A stretch of DNA of 64,000 bases from Enterococcus sp. DIV0660C (lineage in GTDB: Bacteria; Bacillota; Bacilli; Lactobacillales; Enterococcaceae). Shown in pieces: positions 27,457-36,417 of this stretch. The stretch spans positions 62,001 to 126,000 of the forward strand of contig NZ_JAFLWA010000019.1 of assembly GCF_017316125.1 (NCBI RefSeq), given 5' to 3'. Position 1 is the first letter of the stretch, and every line of letters starts with the position of its first letter. Under the pieces are notes generated by a model. That model was given only the letters and a program-made list of their open reading frames with translations. It ran no database searches and was not told the DNA's origin. The position numbers and the translations under genes are program-made.

Positions 27457-29736
27457 TTATATCACTTCATTGCTATAAGTCAGCGGCTCAATCGCATTCA
27501 ATAATGGACTCTTATTGAATGAAGTAACCAGTGTCAATTCATGCATTGCGCGTGTACACATCGTATATAAGATGAGTTTGTCTTGTTCTGTGTGGAATTG
27601 TTCTTCGTTGATATTCCATAAGAAGACGCGATCAAATTCAAGTCCTTTTGCCAAGAAGGCAGGTAGCAAAATAATTGAACGTTTCATGAAGTCTTCCTCA
27701 TCAAGAATCAATTGAACTTGTTGCTTCAAGTTTTCAGGGAATTGCTCATATAACTGTTGGCATTCCTCTTGTGTTTTAGCAATGATTGCCGTCCGCCAAT
27801 GTTTCGCTTTGACTTGAGTTTGTTCAAGTGTTTCCTCAAACCAATGAAGTTGTTTTTCAGCAGTTGACGCTTCAATGATGACGGGCTTATCACCTTTTCG
27901 AGCAGTTGTTTCGACACGGTCTTCTTTTGATAAGAAATGGTTCGCAAAATCAGTGATTTCTTTAGTCGAACGGTAACTAGTTGTTAATTGGAAGCGTGTG
28001 ACCTCTTGATTTTCAAAAAGTTGTGGGAGAGAACCGACAATAGTCTCGTTACCAAAGACATTTTGATTGAGATCGCCACAAAAAGTTAAGTTTGCTTTTG
28101 GATAAAGTGCTTGAAGTAGAGCAACCTGAGATGGTGCAAAATCTTGCATTTCATCAATAAAAACATAGCGTGCTTTTTGAGTGATTGTAACTGGGAATGT
28201 GCGACGCATAAGCAAGAAGAATAAAACAGCATCTTCTTGTTTCATTTGTTTTTGACGGAAATTCAGACGAATCCCTGCAATTTGTTGTGTCCATTGTTCG
28301 TTAGAAATACCATGAGAAACAAGTGTGTTTTCCGGAACACTTTGTAAAAAATGCAGGTATTGTTTAGGCATATTCACAAATTGATAGTTTGTGATACCGC
28401 GATGAACACGACGAAATTTTTTACGTACGATTTGGTTCGCCAGTTTTTTGCGTAAGGATTTCTCTTTTTGTTCTGTGTACTCAAGGTTGGGATCAGTCGC
28501 GTATAATTCTTGTAATTGTTCCTCAGCTAAATCTTTGACCCATTGCTGACGTGTTTCGTCCTTTTGCAAACCACCTAATTTTTTAAGTAGTTTTGTTTGA
28601 AGTAAAGAAAGACGTTGGTGTAATGGTAACAAATTATTCGTTTCTTGGTACCATTTTCGAATAGCATCTTTTGCAAGAATCGTTCGTCCATTGATTTTCA
28701 TATCACGGAATAAAGGTCCATAATTTGTGATTGCTTTTACATAGGTGTGGATGTGTTCAACTAGTGTCAAACCGTTCTTTAAGTCATGGATTGGATCGTT
28801 CTTTCCATATAAAAATCCATGTTCTTGTTGGTCTTCTTCAACTAGTGAATAGTCTTGTAGCAGTTCTTGCATATAGTTTCTAAATGTTTTGGTTGGAACG
28901 CCGCTTTCACCAAGAGAAGGTAAGACAGTTGAAATATAGTCAGAGAATAAATGATTGGGTGAAAATAGCAATACGTGTTCCGCATCTAACCACTTCCGAT
29001 TATGGTAAAGTAAAAACGCAATTCGTTGAAGTAACGCAGAGGTTTTTCCACTTCCTGCGATTCCTTCAATCAGCATTACCTTGCTAGTAGTATCACGAAT
29101 GATTGCATTTTGTGCTTTTTGGATTGTTGAAACGATGTTCTTCATATGAGTACTTGATGCTTCATCTAAAATTTCAAGTAAGAAGTCATCATTGATTACT
29201 TCAGAAGTGTCTACCATTGAGAGAAGTTCGCCGTCTTGGATTTTAAATTGTCGTTTAAGTAATAACTCAACGGTCATGCGTTCGACATCCGTTTCGTAGT
29301 AGGCAGGTCCGATTTCGCCTTCATAATAAAGATTGGCGATTGGTGCACGCCAATCGATGACAATTGTTTCTTCGGTCAAATCACGTAAAGAAGCAATCCC
29401 TAAATAAAGAGTTTCTGCTTCATTTTCTTCTTTAAAATCAATACGGGCAAAATAAGGATTTCCTTGCATGACATCTAGCGTTTGCAAACGATGTTGTTGT
29501 GCATCGAGAGTATGATATTTTAATAGTAATTCTTGTTCATGTTGGCGGTATTCAACAGCAGACTCGTAAAATGCCTCGTTAGAACCAGCTCGGATGCGAT
29601 GATTCGCTGTTTCTTTTGTCGAGGTATTCATTTCTTGGGTCAATTCGTGTTGCTTACTGTTTAATAATTTTTGTTCAAGCTGGATCAATTGAACGGTTTC
29701 GTCCACATGTGCTTGTTCCATTTGTCTTTCATTCAT
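27457..29736 (-). CDS. helD: RNA polymerase recycling motor ATPase HelD
   Basis: A 759-residue UvrD/Rep-like ATPase. A long N-terminal coiled-coil arm (about 1-90) enters the polymerase secondary channel. Walker A GIAGSGKTS (about 225-233), Walker B FIDEMQDFAPSQ, and late helicase motifs LTTSYRSTKEI and KGLEFDRVFLWN follow. HelD removes stalled RNA polymerase from DNA and nucleic acid, using ATP. It lies alone on the minus strand, with an extended -10 TGC-TATACT at 29775-29783. Confidence 0.93.
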   Translation of the reverse strand: MNERQMEQAHVDETVQLIQLEQKLLNSKQHELTQEMNTSTKETANHRIRAGSNEAFYESAVEYRQHEQELLLKYHTLDAQQHRLQTLDVMQGNPYFARIDFKEENEAETLYLGIASLRDLTEETIVIDWRAPIANLYYEGEIGPAYYETDVERMTVELLLKRQFKIQDGELLSMVDTSEVINDDFLLEILDEASSTHMKNIVSTIQKAQNAIIRDTTSKVMLIEGIAGSGKTSALLQRIAFLLYHNRKWLDAEHVLLFSPNHLFSDYISTVLPSLGESGVPTKTFRNYMQELLQDYSLVEEDQQEHGFLYGKNDPIHDLKNGLTLVEHIHTYVKAITNYGPLFRDMKINGRTILAKDAIRKWYQETNNLLPLHQRLSLLQTKLLKKLGGLQKDETRQQWVKDLAEEQLQELYATDPNLEYTEQKEKSLRKKLANQIVRKKFRRVHRGITNYQFVNMPKQYLHFLQSVPENTLVSHGISNEQWTQQIAGIRLNFRQKQMKQEDAVLFFLLMRRTFPVTITQKARYVFIDEMQDFAPSQVALLQALYPKANLTFCGDLNQNVFGNETIVGSLPQLFENQEVTRFQLTTSYRSTKEITDFANHFLSKEDRVETTARKGDKPVIIEASTAEKQLHWFEETLEQTQVKAKHWRTAIIAKTQEECQQLYEQFPENLKQQVQLILDEEDFMKRSIILLPAFLAKGLEFDRVFLWNINEEQFHTEQDKLILYTMCTRAMHELTLVTSFNKSPLLNAIEPLTYSNEVI

Positions 29737-29774
29737 GGCTTATTTGCTCCTTCCGCCTTAAATAACGAACTAAA

Positions 29775-29783
29775 AGTATAGCA
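29775..29783 (-). promoter_or_regulatory. helD promoter, extended -10
   Basis: Minus strand TGC-TATACT about 40 bases before the helD ATG. No good -35 is visible, which is common with extended -10 promoters. Confidence 0.5.
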
Positions 29784-29933
29784 CAATTATGGGAAAAAAG
29801 GTATTTTTTAAAAGTTAGTAAAAAGTTTGACGATAGGTTAGTCAAAATAACTTAAAAAAAGTGAAAGGATAAACAAGAATGATAGTTGTTTTCATTTAGC
29901 ACGTATCAGTTTAAAAAGGAGAAAAGAACGCCT

Positions 29934-31742
29934 ATGCTTGAAAGTGAAAGAAGGTTGGAAAAAATGACACATTTAAAAAAATTTCTTTTCACATTATTGA
30001 TTGGTGGAGTAGCGTTGATCAGCGAGTTTGTTTTTCATCAGTCTCAACTAGCATTCTTTTTGATCGCAATTACTGGTGGTATTCTAGCCTTTTTGATGTT
30101 TCTTGAAATGATCAAAACGTTACGCTCTGGGAAATATGGTGTGGATGTTCTAGCAATTACAGCGATTGTAGCAACACTGATAGTGAGAGAATACTGGGCG
30201 AGCTTGATGATTTTAATCATGTTAACTGGTGGGGATAGTCTAGAGGATTACGCCAATCAAAAGGCAAGTAAAGAGCTACAAGCACTGCTTGACAATACAC
30301 CTCAAATAGCACATAAGTGGATCAATGGAAACTGGCAAGAATTCCCAGTTGATCAAATTGAAATCAACGACAAATTAGTTGTTAAGCCAGGAGAAACAGT
30401 CCCTGTGGATGGCCGAGTGATCAAAGGAAGTTCAGAAATAGACGAATCTTCATTAACAGGTGAATCACAACCAATCACTAAAACGATTGGCGATACGTTA
30501 TTGTCTGGTTCAATCAATGGTGATCGTTCGCTAGAAATGAGAGTCGAAAAACGTGCAGCAGATAGCCAATATCAATTGATCCTTAATCTGGTTCAAGAAT
30601 CAAAAGAAAAACCAGCAAAATTTGTCCGAATGGCAGATCGCTATGCAGTCCCATTTACATTGGTAGCTTATCTCATTGGCGGAATTGCTTGGTGGCTCTC
30701 AGGTGATCCGCATCGATTTGTAGAAGTCTTAGTTGTTGCTTCGCCTTGTCCGTTGATTTTGGCTGCTCCAGTCGCACTTGTTGCCGGAATGAGTCGTTCG
30801 AGTAAAAATGGGATCGTTGTTAAAAATGGTACTACGCTTGAAAAGCTAGCAGTGACTAAAACGATTGCTTTTGATAAAACTGGCACGATAACCAAAGGAC
30901 AACTGGAAGTGACAGCAGTTCGACCAACTGGGAAATGGACAAAAGAAGAACTATTAGTGTATGCAGCTAGTGCAGAACAAGAATCAAGCCACATTTTAGC
31001 CCGTTCATTAGTTAGTTACGCAAAAAATCAAAAACTGTTGCCAACTTCAGAATTAAAAGAAATTGTTGGCCAAGGAATTGAAGCAATGATTGATAATCAC
31101 TTTATCCAAGTGGGCAGAGCAAAATGGTTGGGTGTAACAGAAATTGCTTCTGCAGAAACCATTATTTATGTTGCTTTTGATCGAGAATTTGTTGGTACGA
31201 TCCACTTTGCAGATGTGATTCGTCCCGAGGCAACGAACGCCATTAATCAATTGAAAGATTTTCATTTGGAACAGGTGATGATGCTAACCGGCGATAACCA
31301 AACGGTGGCGCAAACAATTGCCGAAAAAGTCGGAATCACGACAGTCCATGCGCAATGTTTACCTCAAGACAAATGGCAAATTTTAGCGGATGTTCCTGAG
31401 AAACAAAGACCAGTGACGATGGTTGGCGACGGTGTTAATGATGCACCTGCGCTAAGTGCAGCAGATGTTGGTATTGCAATGGGGGCACATGGAGCAACTG
31501 CAGCTAGTGAAAGTGCAGATGTGGTCATTTTAAAAGATGATTTGACGCGGGTTCCTGAAGCTGTCCTGATTGCCAAAGAAACGATGCGCATTGCACGTCA
31601 ATCAGTCTTGATTGGTATTTTTATTTGTATTGCACTAATGCTGATTGCAAGCTTTGGCGTAATTCCTGCACTATTAGGAGCTATGTTACAAGAAGTGGTT
31701 GATACCGTTTCGATTTTAAGTGCGCTACGTGCTAAAAAGTAG
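29934..31742 (+). CDS. P1B-type heavy-metal transporting ATPase
   Basis: A 602-residue P-type ATPase. ATG 29934 has AAAAGGAGA upstream; ATG 29964 (MTHLKKFLF) is an alternative. Visible parts: actuator TGES, membrane metal motif Ser270-Pro-Cys272 (ASPCPLILA), phosphorylation Asp314 in DKTGT, LTGDN, and GVNDAPALSAADVGIAMG. There is no N-terminal heavy-metal-associated domain. SPC instead of CPC points away from Cu and towards the Co/Fe/Zn-type group, but the HEGGT motif of the P1B-4 class is not seen near the C-terminus, so the metal is uncertain. Confidence 0.88.
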   Translation: MLESERRLEKMTHLKKFLFTLLIGGVALISEFVFHQSQLAFFLIAITGGILAFLMFLEMIKTLRSGKYGVDVLAITAIVATLIVREYWASLMILIMLTGGDSLEDYANQKASKELQALLDNTPQIAHKWINGNWQEFPVDQIEINDKLVVKPGETVPVDGRVIKGSSEIDESSLTGESQPITKTIGDTLLSGSINGDRSLEMRVEKRAADSQYQLILNLVQESKEKPAKFVRMADRYAVPFTLVAYLIGGIAWWLSGDPHRFVEVLVVASPCPLILAAPVALVAGMSRSSKNGIVVKNGTTLEKLAVTKTIAFDKTGTITKGQLEVTAVRPTGKWTKEELLVYAASAEQESSHILARSLVSYAKNQKLLPTSELKEIVGQGIEAMIDNHFIQVGRAKWLGVTEIASAETIIYVAFDREFVGTIHFADVIRPEATNAINQLKDFHLEQVMMLTGDNQTVAQTIAEKVGITTVHAQCLPQDKWQILADVPEKQRPVTMVGDGVNDAPALSAADVGIAMGAHGATAASESADVVILKDDLTRVPEAVLIAKETMRIARQSVLIGIFICIALMLIASFGVIPALLGAMLQEVVDTVSILSALRAKK

Positions 31743-31854
31743 TTGAATACGATAGAAGACAACAAATCGATTTTTGAGAAACCTTTACAAAGGATTCAGA
31801 ATTTTTTTAGTAAGTAATGGCTTTATTTTATTATTTAATTGTTTCAAAAAATAA

Positions 31855-32010
31855 AGTGAAACTAGAAATGATCGTAGGATATATCAAACGATAAGAAAAT
31901 CAAAACTTTTTATTTTAGCAGGGGCTAGTATTCATGCTTTGGAGAAAACAGTTGACCTGATTGAAGAGCAACTGGAATTTCTATCTGAGGATGGTGGAAA
32001 TGTAGAATAG
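31855..32010 (+). pseudogene. Possible protein remnant without start codon
   Basis: An open stretch of 51 codons ends ...ALEKTVDLIEEQLEFLSEDGGNVE-stop. The composition (amphipathic, Glu-rich) looks like the tail of a real protein. There is no ATG and no ribosome site. Family not recognised; it could also be chance. Confidence 0.3.
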
Positions 32011-32046
32011 TTGCTGCAAGTGTTTTGATTGATGAAGAATAAATGA

Positions 32047-32079
32047 GGATTGGTTAGTTTGTAGCTAACTAATCCTTTT
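32047..32079 (+). terminator. Hairpin terminator in the gene-poor interval
   Basis: 11-bp stem GGATTGGTTAG / CTAACTAATCC with one G-T pair, 7-base loop, TTTT. It lies 36 bases after the remnant ORF, which supports an old gene here. Confidence 0.65.
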
Positions 32080-32081
32080 GT

Positions 32082-32109
32082 TATAATCGAGAAACTATAA
32101 TCAAGAAAC
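32082..32109 (+). repeat. Imperfect tandem repeat, two copies
   Basis: TATAATCGAGAAAC followed directly by TATAATCAAGAAAC (one mismatch in 14 bases). Confidence 0.7.
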
Positions 32110-32677
32110 GACAAAACTATGTCAACGAATGGATCAAAACCAATGTTTCTAAACTGAAATACAAAAGGAGGAAAGATATAAAAATTAATGAGAAAAGCGA
32201 TGTATTCAATAGTAGCTAAAAGTAAGGTAAAGAAAAAGCTTTATCTTAACTCATTTTTGTTTTACTGATGTTGCTTTGTTTGTATACAACTCATTATTTT
32301 TTTGCTTTCAATTTTGGTATGATAGCTAGTCTATTTTACTTTTTTCAAAAGATCAGTAAAAATGGATGACCATCAAGTACGGCTGTATTTTTAGTTTTCA
32401 ACATATGTTTATTCCGAAAAGTGAAACTGAAATTCAATGTACCTTGCTTGTTTTTTTATATTTAGAAAGTTTTATCTGTTACGTAGAAATGTATCGAAAC
32501 AATTAAAATCTATCTTGTTTTTGTGCTAATATAAAGTACGAAAAGAACAACGTCAGCTAGTTAAAAAATTGATATTTACATTGAAAATCAAATGTAGAAG
32601 GTTCATAAGCTGTATGATGTCTATTTTTGTTTTTATCTTAAGAAAGAAATGAACTATTGTGAAGGGGGGTGAAGGAG

Positions 32678-32857
32678 ATGCCGTTTGTTCATGTTGAATT
32701 AGTCGAAGGTCGTAGCCCAGAACAACTAGAAAATATGATGAAAGATATTACTGAAGCAGTTCATAAAAATACAGATGCACCAAAAGAGCATATCCATGTC
32801 ATTATCAATGAAATGAAAAAAGGTACTTATGGTGTAAATGGAGAATGGAAAAAATAA
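32678..32857 (+). CDS. 4-oxalocrotonate tautomerase family protein
   Basis: A 59-residue tautomerase. The start must be ATG 32678, since the catalytic base is the N-terminal proline left after Met removal (M-P-F-V-H-V-E-L); GGGGGG 8 bases upstream supports it. Later conserved parts are [19 protein letters not shown]. These hexameric enzymes interconvert keto and enol forms; in Firmicutes the real substrate is unknown. Isolated gene after a gene-poor kilobase. Confidence 0.92.
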   Translation: MPFVHVELVEGRSPEQLENMMKDITEAVHKNTDAPKEHIHVIINEMKKGTYGVNGEWKK

Positions 32858-32871
32858 GTCTGATTTCACAC

Positions 32872-32900
32872 TTGCTTTTTCTAAATATTAGTGGTTAAAT
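32872..32900 (+). promoter_or_regulatory. Probable thrS promoter
   Basis: -35 TTGCTT (32872-32877), 17-base spacer, -10 TTAAAT (32895-32900). Transcription would begin near 32907, at the 5' end of the T-box leader. Confidence 0.5.
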
Positions 32901-32906
32901 AAACAC

Positions 32907-33136
32907 ATAATTGATTGATGAGAAAGACAACTGAATTTGAGAGTCTTCTATTAGAGAGGAAAAGCTAGGCTGAAACTTTTCCAGAAGAAAACCAAAGGAT
33001 GACCACTTTCGAAACCTTTGTTGAAACAAAGGCGGTCGAACCGTTAACACGCTCGAGGAACACATTTTTGTGTTCAAAATTAGGTGGAACCACGAAATTT
33101 TCGTCCTAGTATCTGTTTAGATACTAGGACTTTTTT
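32907..33136 (+). promoter_or_regulatory. T-box riboswitch of thrS
   Basis: The leader carries the conserved T-box sequence AGGTGGAACCACG (33082-33094). It is followed by a terminator stem GTCCTAGTATC / GATACTAGGAC (33103-33129) and seven T. The antiterminator would form between the T-box and TTCGTCC. Stem I pairs GGAAAAG with CTTTTCC. An ACC threonine triplet is present in the expected region, but I did not prove the specifier position. Uncharged tRNA-Thr would raise thrS transcription. Confidence 0.9.
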
Positions 33137-33176
33137 TGTCGAATCGAGTCAATCAAAATTCAAAGGAGGAATTTCT

Positions 33177-35117
33177 ATGTTAAAAATTACTTTTCCAGAT
33201 GGCGCAGTCAAAGAGTTCGAGGCTGGAATTACAACCTTGGCAATTGCTGAAAGCATCTCAAAAAGTTTAGCTAAAAAAGCATTAGCAGGTAAAGTGAACG
33301 GTCAATTAGTTGACTTAGACCGTCCAATCGAAGAAGATGCAACAATTGAAATTGTGACCCCTGATCACGAAGACGCACTTGGATTAGTTCGTCATTCTGC
33401 TGCTCATTTGATGGCTCAAGCAATGCGCCGTTTATATCCTACTATCCATTTTGGTGTGGGACCAGCGATCGAATCAGGATTTTATTACGATACTGACAAT
33501 GGTGAAAACCCGGTTACAGCGGAAGATTTACCAGCAATTGAAGCTGAAATGATGAAAATCGTTAAAGAAAACTTGCCAATCGAACGCCGTGTGCTATCCA
33601 AACAAGAAGCACTAGAAATTTTTGCAAGTGATCCTTATAAAGTAGAATTGATCACTGAATTGCCAGATGATGAAGTGATTACTGCTTATCAACAAGGAGA
33701 ATTCATTGATTTATGCCGTGGCCCACACGTTCCGTCAACAGGACGTATCCAAGTATTCAAGTTATTATCAGTAGCAGGTGCTTACTGGCGCGGAAATTCA
33801 GATAATCATATGATGCAACGTGTCTATGGAACTGCATTCTTTGACAAAAAAGAATTGAAAGAATTTATTCGCTTGCGTGAAGAAGCAAAAGAAAGAGATC
33901 ATCGTAAATTAGGGAAAGAACTTGGTTTATTTATGGTTTCACCTGAAGTTGGTTCAGGGTTACCATTCTGGTTACCAAAAGGTGCAACAATCAGACGTAC
34001 GATTGAACGTTATATTGTAGACAAAGAAATTAGTTTAGGTTACCAACATGTGTACACACCGATTATGGGTGATGTAGAACTTTATAAAACATCTGGACAC
34101 TGGGATCACTATCAAGAAGACATGTTCCCACCAATGGATATGGGCGATGGCGAAATGCTAGTATTACGTCCGATGAACTGTCCTCACCACATGATGGTTT
34201 ATAAAAACAATATCCATTCTTATCGCGAATTACCAATTCGTATTGCTGAATTAGGGATGATGCACCGCTATGAAAAATCTGGGGCACTTTCAGGATTACA
34301 ACGTGTACGTGAAATGACATTGAATGATGGTCATACTTTTGTACGTCCAGATCAAATCAAAGATGAATTCAAACGCACGCTTGAATTGATGGTAGCTGTC
34401 TATGCGGACTTTAACATCACGGACTATCGTTTCCGTCTAAGTTATCGCGATCCAAACAATACAGATAAATATTTTGATGACGATGCAATGTGGGAAAAGG
34501 CACAAGAAATGTTGAAAGCTGCAATGGATGAATTAGAACTTGAATATTTTGAAGCAGAAGGCGAAGCAGCATTCTACGGACCAAAACTAGATGTTCAAGT
34601 AAAAACAGCTTTGGGAACAGAAGAAACATTGTCAACTATTCAATTAGATTTCTTGTTGCCAGAACGTTTTGATTTAACTTATGTAGGTGAAGATGGTGAA
34701 AATACACATCGTCCCGTAGTTATTCACCGTGGAATCGTTTCAACGATGGAACGTTTTGTTGCTTATCTAACAGAAGTTTACAAAGGTGCATTTCCAACTT
34801 GGCTAGCACCAATTCAAGCAACAATTATCCCTGTTTCTGTCGAAGCACATGGGGATTATGCGTATGAAATCAAAGAACGTCTTCAAATGAAAGGCTTACG
34901 CGTGGAAGTTGATGATCGTAATGAAAAAATGGGTTACAAGATTCGTGCTTCACAAACACAAAAAATTCCTTATCAATTAGTTGTTGGAGACAAAGAAATG
35001 GATGACGCAACTGTTAACGTTCGTCGTTATGGAAGTAAAGAAACTTCTGTCGAAGACTTAAATATCTTTATTGATGCAATGGCTGCTGAAGTAAAAAACT
35101 ACAGTCGCGAAGGCTAA
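33177..35117 (+). CDS. thrS: Threonyl-tRNA synthetase
   Basis: A 646-residue class II synthetase. The start is ATG 33177 behind AAAGGAGGAA; the frame extends upstream through the T-box but that is leader. TGS domain (1-60), editing domain with [10 protein letters not shown] and the Cys/His zinc site (RPMNCPHH...), motif 2 and motif 3 ([13 protein letters not shown]) are present, then the anticodon-binding domain. It charges tRNA-Thr. Single gene ended by a terminator. Confidence 0.97.
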   Translation: MLKITFPDGAVKEFEAGITTLAIAESISKSLAKKALAGKVNGQLVDLDRPIEEDATIEIVTPDHEDALGLVRHSAAHLMAQAMRRLYPTIHFGVGPAIESGFYYDTDNGENPVTAEDLPAIEAEMMKIVKENLPIERRVLSKQEALEIFASDPYKVELITELPDDEVITAYQQGEFIDLCRGPHVPSTGRIQVFKLLSVAGAYWRGNSDNHMMQRVYGTAFFDKKELKEFIRLREEAKERDHRKLGKELGLFMVSPEVGSGLPFWLPKGATIRRTIERYIVDKEISLGYQHVYTPIMGDVELYKTSGHWDHYQEDMFPPMDMGDGEMLVLRPMNCPHHMMVYKNNIHSYRELPIRIAELGMMHRYEKSGALSGLQRVREMTLNDGHTFVRPDQIKDEFKRTLELMVAVYADFNITDYRFRLSYRDPNNTDKYFDDDAMWEKAQEMLKAAMDELELEYFEAEGEAAFYGPKLDVQVKTALGTEETLSTIQLDFLLPERFDLTYVGEDGENTHRPVVIHRGIVSTMERFVAYLTEVYKGAFPTWLAPIQATIIPVSVEAHGDYAYEIKERLQMKGLRVEVDDRNEKMGYKIRASQTQKIPYQLVVGDKEMDDATVNVRRYGSKETSVEDLNIFIDAMAAEVKNYSREG

Positions 35118-35133
35118 ATATTTTGCAAAGGTA

Positions 35134-35165
35134 GGCTAGGATGCGTAAGTGTCCTAGCTTTTTTA
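35134..35165 (+). terminator. thrS terminator
   Basis: Stem GCTAGGA / TCCTAGC with a 10-base loop, then TTTTTT. Confidence 0.8.
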
Positions 35166-35271
35166 TTTTGAATTTTACGAATAAATTAACTAATTTTTTA
35201 TTGATAGAATCAAATGAAAAAAATTTTCGTATGTTATACTAAAGTGACTCTAATTAAATGGATGGTGACTT

Positions 35272-36111
35272 ATGAGTGTAATTAGTCGTATCGAAAGTAT
35301 GATGGAAGAATATTCCTCTGCGGAAAGGAAACTGGCAAATTATATTATCGATCATGTAGAAAAAGTTCCAACAATGACTGCAAATGATTTAGCAGAAGCA
35401 GCTGGATCAAGTGCACCGACAGTTGTCCGTTTTTCGAAAAAAATTGGCTTTCAAAGTCTAACAGATTTCAAAATCACTGTTTCGACAGAATTACAAACAG
35501 GACTAGTTGAAGGCTTTAGTGACATTGAACCAAATGAATCTTTTTATTCGATCAAAAATAAACTGGGAAACAATGCACAAGTGGCGATCAAAGAAACAGT
35601 CGACATTTTGGAAGAAGAGACTATTCGAACAGTTGTCCAGAGCTTAGAAGAAGCAGAAACCGTTTTTCTTTATGGTGTGGGCGCTTCTTCTTTGGTTGTC
35701 GAAGACATTTTACAAAAGTGGTCGCGAGTGGGTAAACCAATTATCTTTGAAAAAGATATCCATGTGTTACTGCCTCAATTAGTCAGCAACGAACAAAAAA
35801 AAGTCCTTTGGCTCGTTTCAAATTCGGGAAAAAGTGCGGATGTTGTCGCTCTGGGGGAATTAGCCAAATCATTGAACATCGAAGTAATCGTATTAACTCA
35901 ATTTGGAAGCAATCCATTAAGTAAATTAGCAGATGTGACTGTTCAAACTTCTCGACCTAAAGAAATCACGAATCGAAGTGCGGCTACAAACTCGCTGTTG
36001 GCACAGTTTGCGACAGTTGATATCATTTTTTATTTTTACATGGCAAAAAATGAATATTTAAGCGAAAAAGTGGCTCAAACACGTGAAGCTATTCAGCAGT
36101 ATTTTAAATAG
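35272..36111 (+). CDS. MurR/RpiR-family transcriptional regulator
   Basis: A 279-residue regulator. The N-terminal RpiR helix-turn-helix (MTANDLAEAAGSSAPTVVRFSKKIGF, about 36-61) precedes a sugar-phosphate-binding SIS domain (LYGVGASSLVVEDI, WLVSNSGKSADV). Members respond to phosphorylated sugars or amino sugars. No obvious target operon is adjacent: the next gene is a penicillin-binding protein. It may sense a wall precursor or act elsewhere. Confidence 0.88.
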   Translation: MSVISRIESMMEEYSSAERKLANYIIDHVEKVPTMTANDLAEAAGSSAPTVVRFSKKIGFQSLTDFKITVSTELQTGLVEGFSDIEPNESFYSIKNKLGNNAQVAIKETVDILEEETIRTVVQSLEEAETVFLYGVGASSLVVEDILQKWSRVGKPIIFEKDIHVLLPQLVSNEQKKVLWLVSNSGKSADVVALGELAKSLNIEVIVLTQFGSNPLSKLADVTVQTSRPKEITNRSAATNSLLAQFATVDIIFYFYMAKNEYLSEKVAQTREAIQQYFK

Positions 36112-36417
36112 GTGATGTAAAAAAAATTGATTTTTTTTTGTGAAGAAGGAAATTTGTGTGGAGAAAGTTTTCCACAGTGTTGATTTTTTTGAAGATGTTT
36201 CACAAGGATAGGAAACGTTGTTTTCAAAAAAACACTTAAAATTATGAGTTTTTAGTCAAGGTTTCTTGACTATGTTTCGCCTGTTGTGAAACAAAAGAAT
36301 TCTGGTATCTTGAATTTCGTTAAAGAATTTCATCAACTGATGATTTTTTCTTTGTTATTCATACTTTTTTGGTTATAATTTTTCGTGAATGTAAGTATGC
36401 GGGAAGGATAGGAAATA
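36112..36417 (+). other. Intergenic region upstream of the PBP gene, with three dyads
   Basis: About 300 bases. Dyads: TGTGGA...TCCACA (36157-36176), TAGTCAAG-GTTT-CTTGACTA (about 36254-36273) and GTTTCgcctgttGTGAAAC (about 36277-36294). A promoter follows at 36352-36379. No coding sequence seen. Confidence 0.6.
36352..36379 (+). promoter_or_regulatory. Promoter of the class B PBP gene
   Basis: -35 TTGTTA (36352-36357), 16-base spacer, -10 TATAAT (36374-36379). Confidence 0.7.

Larger units (their letters stand above)
31743..32677 (+). other. Gene-poor AT-rich interval
   Basis: 935 bases without a convincing gene. It contains an ATG-less reading-frame remnant (31855-32010), a hairpin terminator (32047-32079), an imperfect tandem repeat (32082-32109) and a 26-codon ORF at 32188-32268 (MRKAMYSIVAKSK...) whose AGGAGG is too far (16 bases) to be persuasive. 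It may be a decayed locus. Confidence 0.6.

Noticed and set aside
30668-30994. Minus-strand open frame opposite the P1B ATPase gene, and many similar ones elsewhere
   Set aside because: Shadow of a strongly supported coding frame, with no ribosome site or family likeness.
32188-32268. 26-codon ORF MRKAMYSIVAKSK... behind AGGAGG
   Set aside because: Spacing of 16 bases to the ribosome site and no recognisable family; left inside the gene-poor interval.
33084-33176. Open frame reading through the thrS leader
   Set aside because: It lies inside the T-box and its terminator; the real ATG is 33177 behind AAAGGAGGAA.
36157-36176. TTTTCCACA resembling a DnaA box
   Set aside because: Single copy in a dyad, no cluster of boxes and no origin-type AT region or dnaA nearby.
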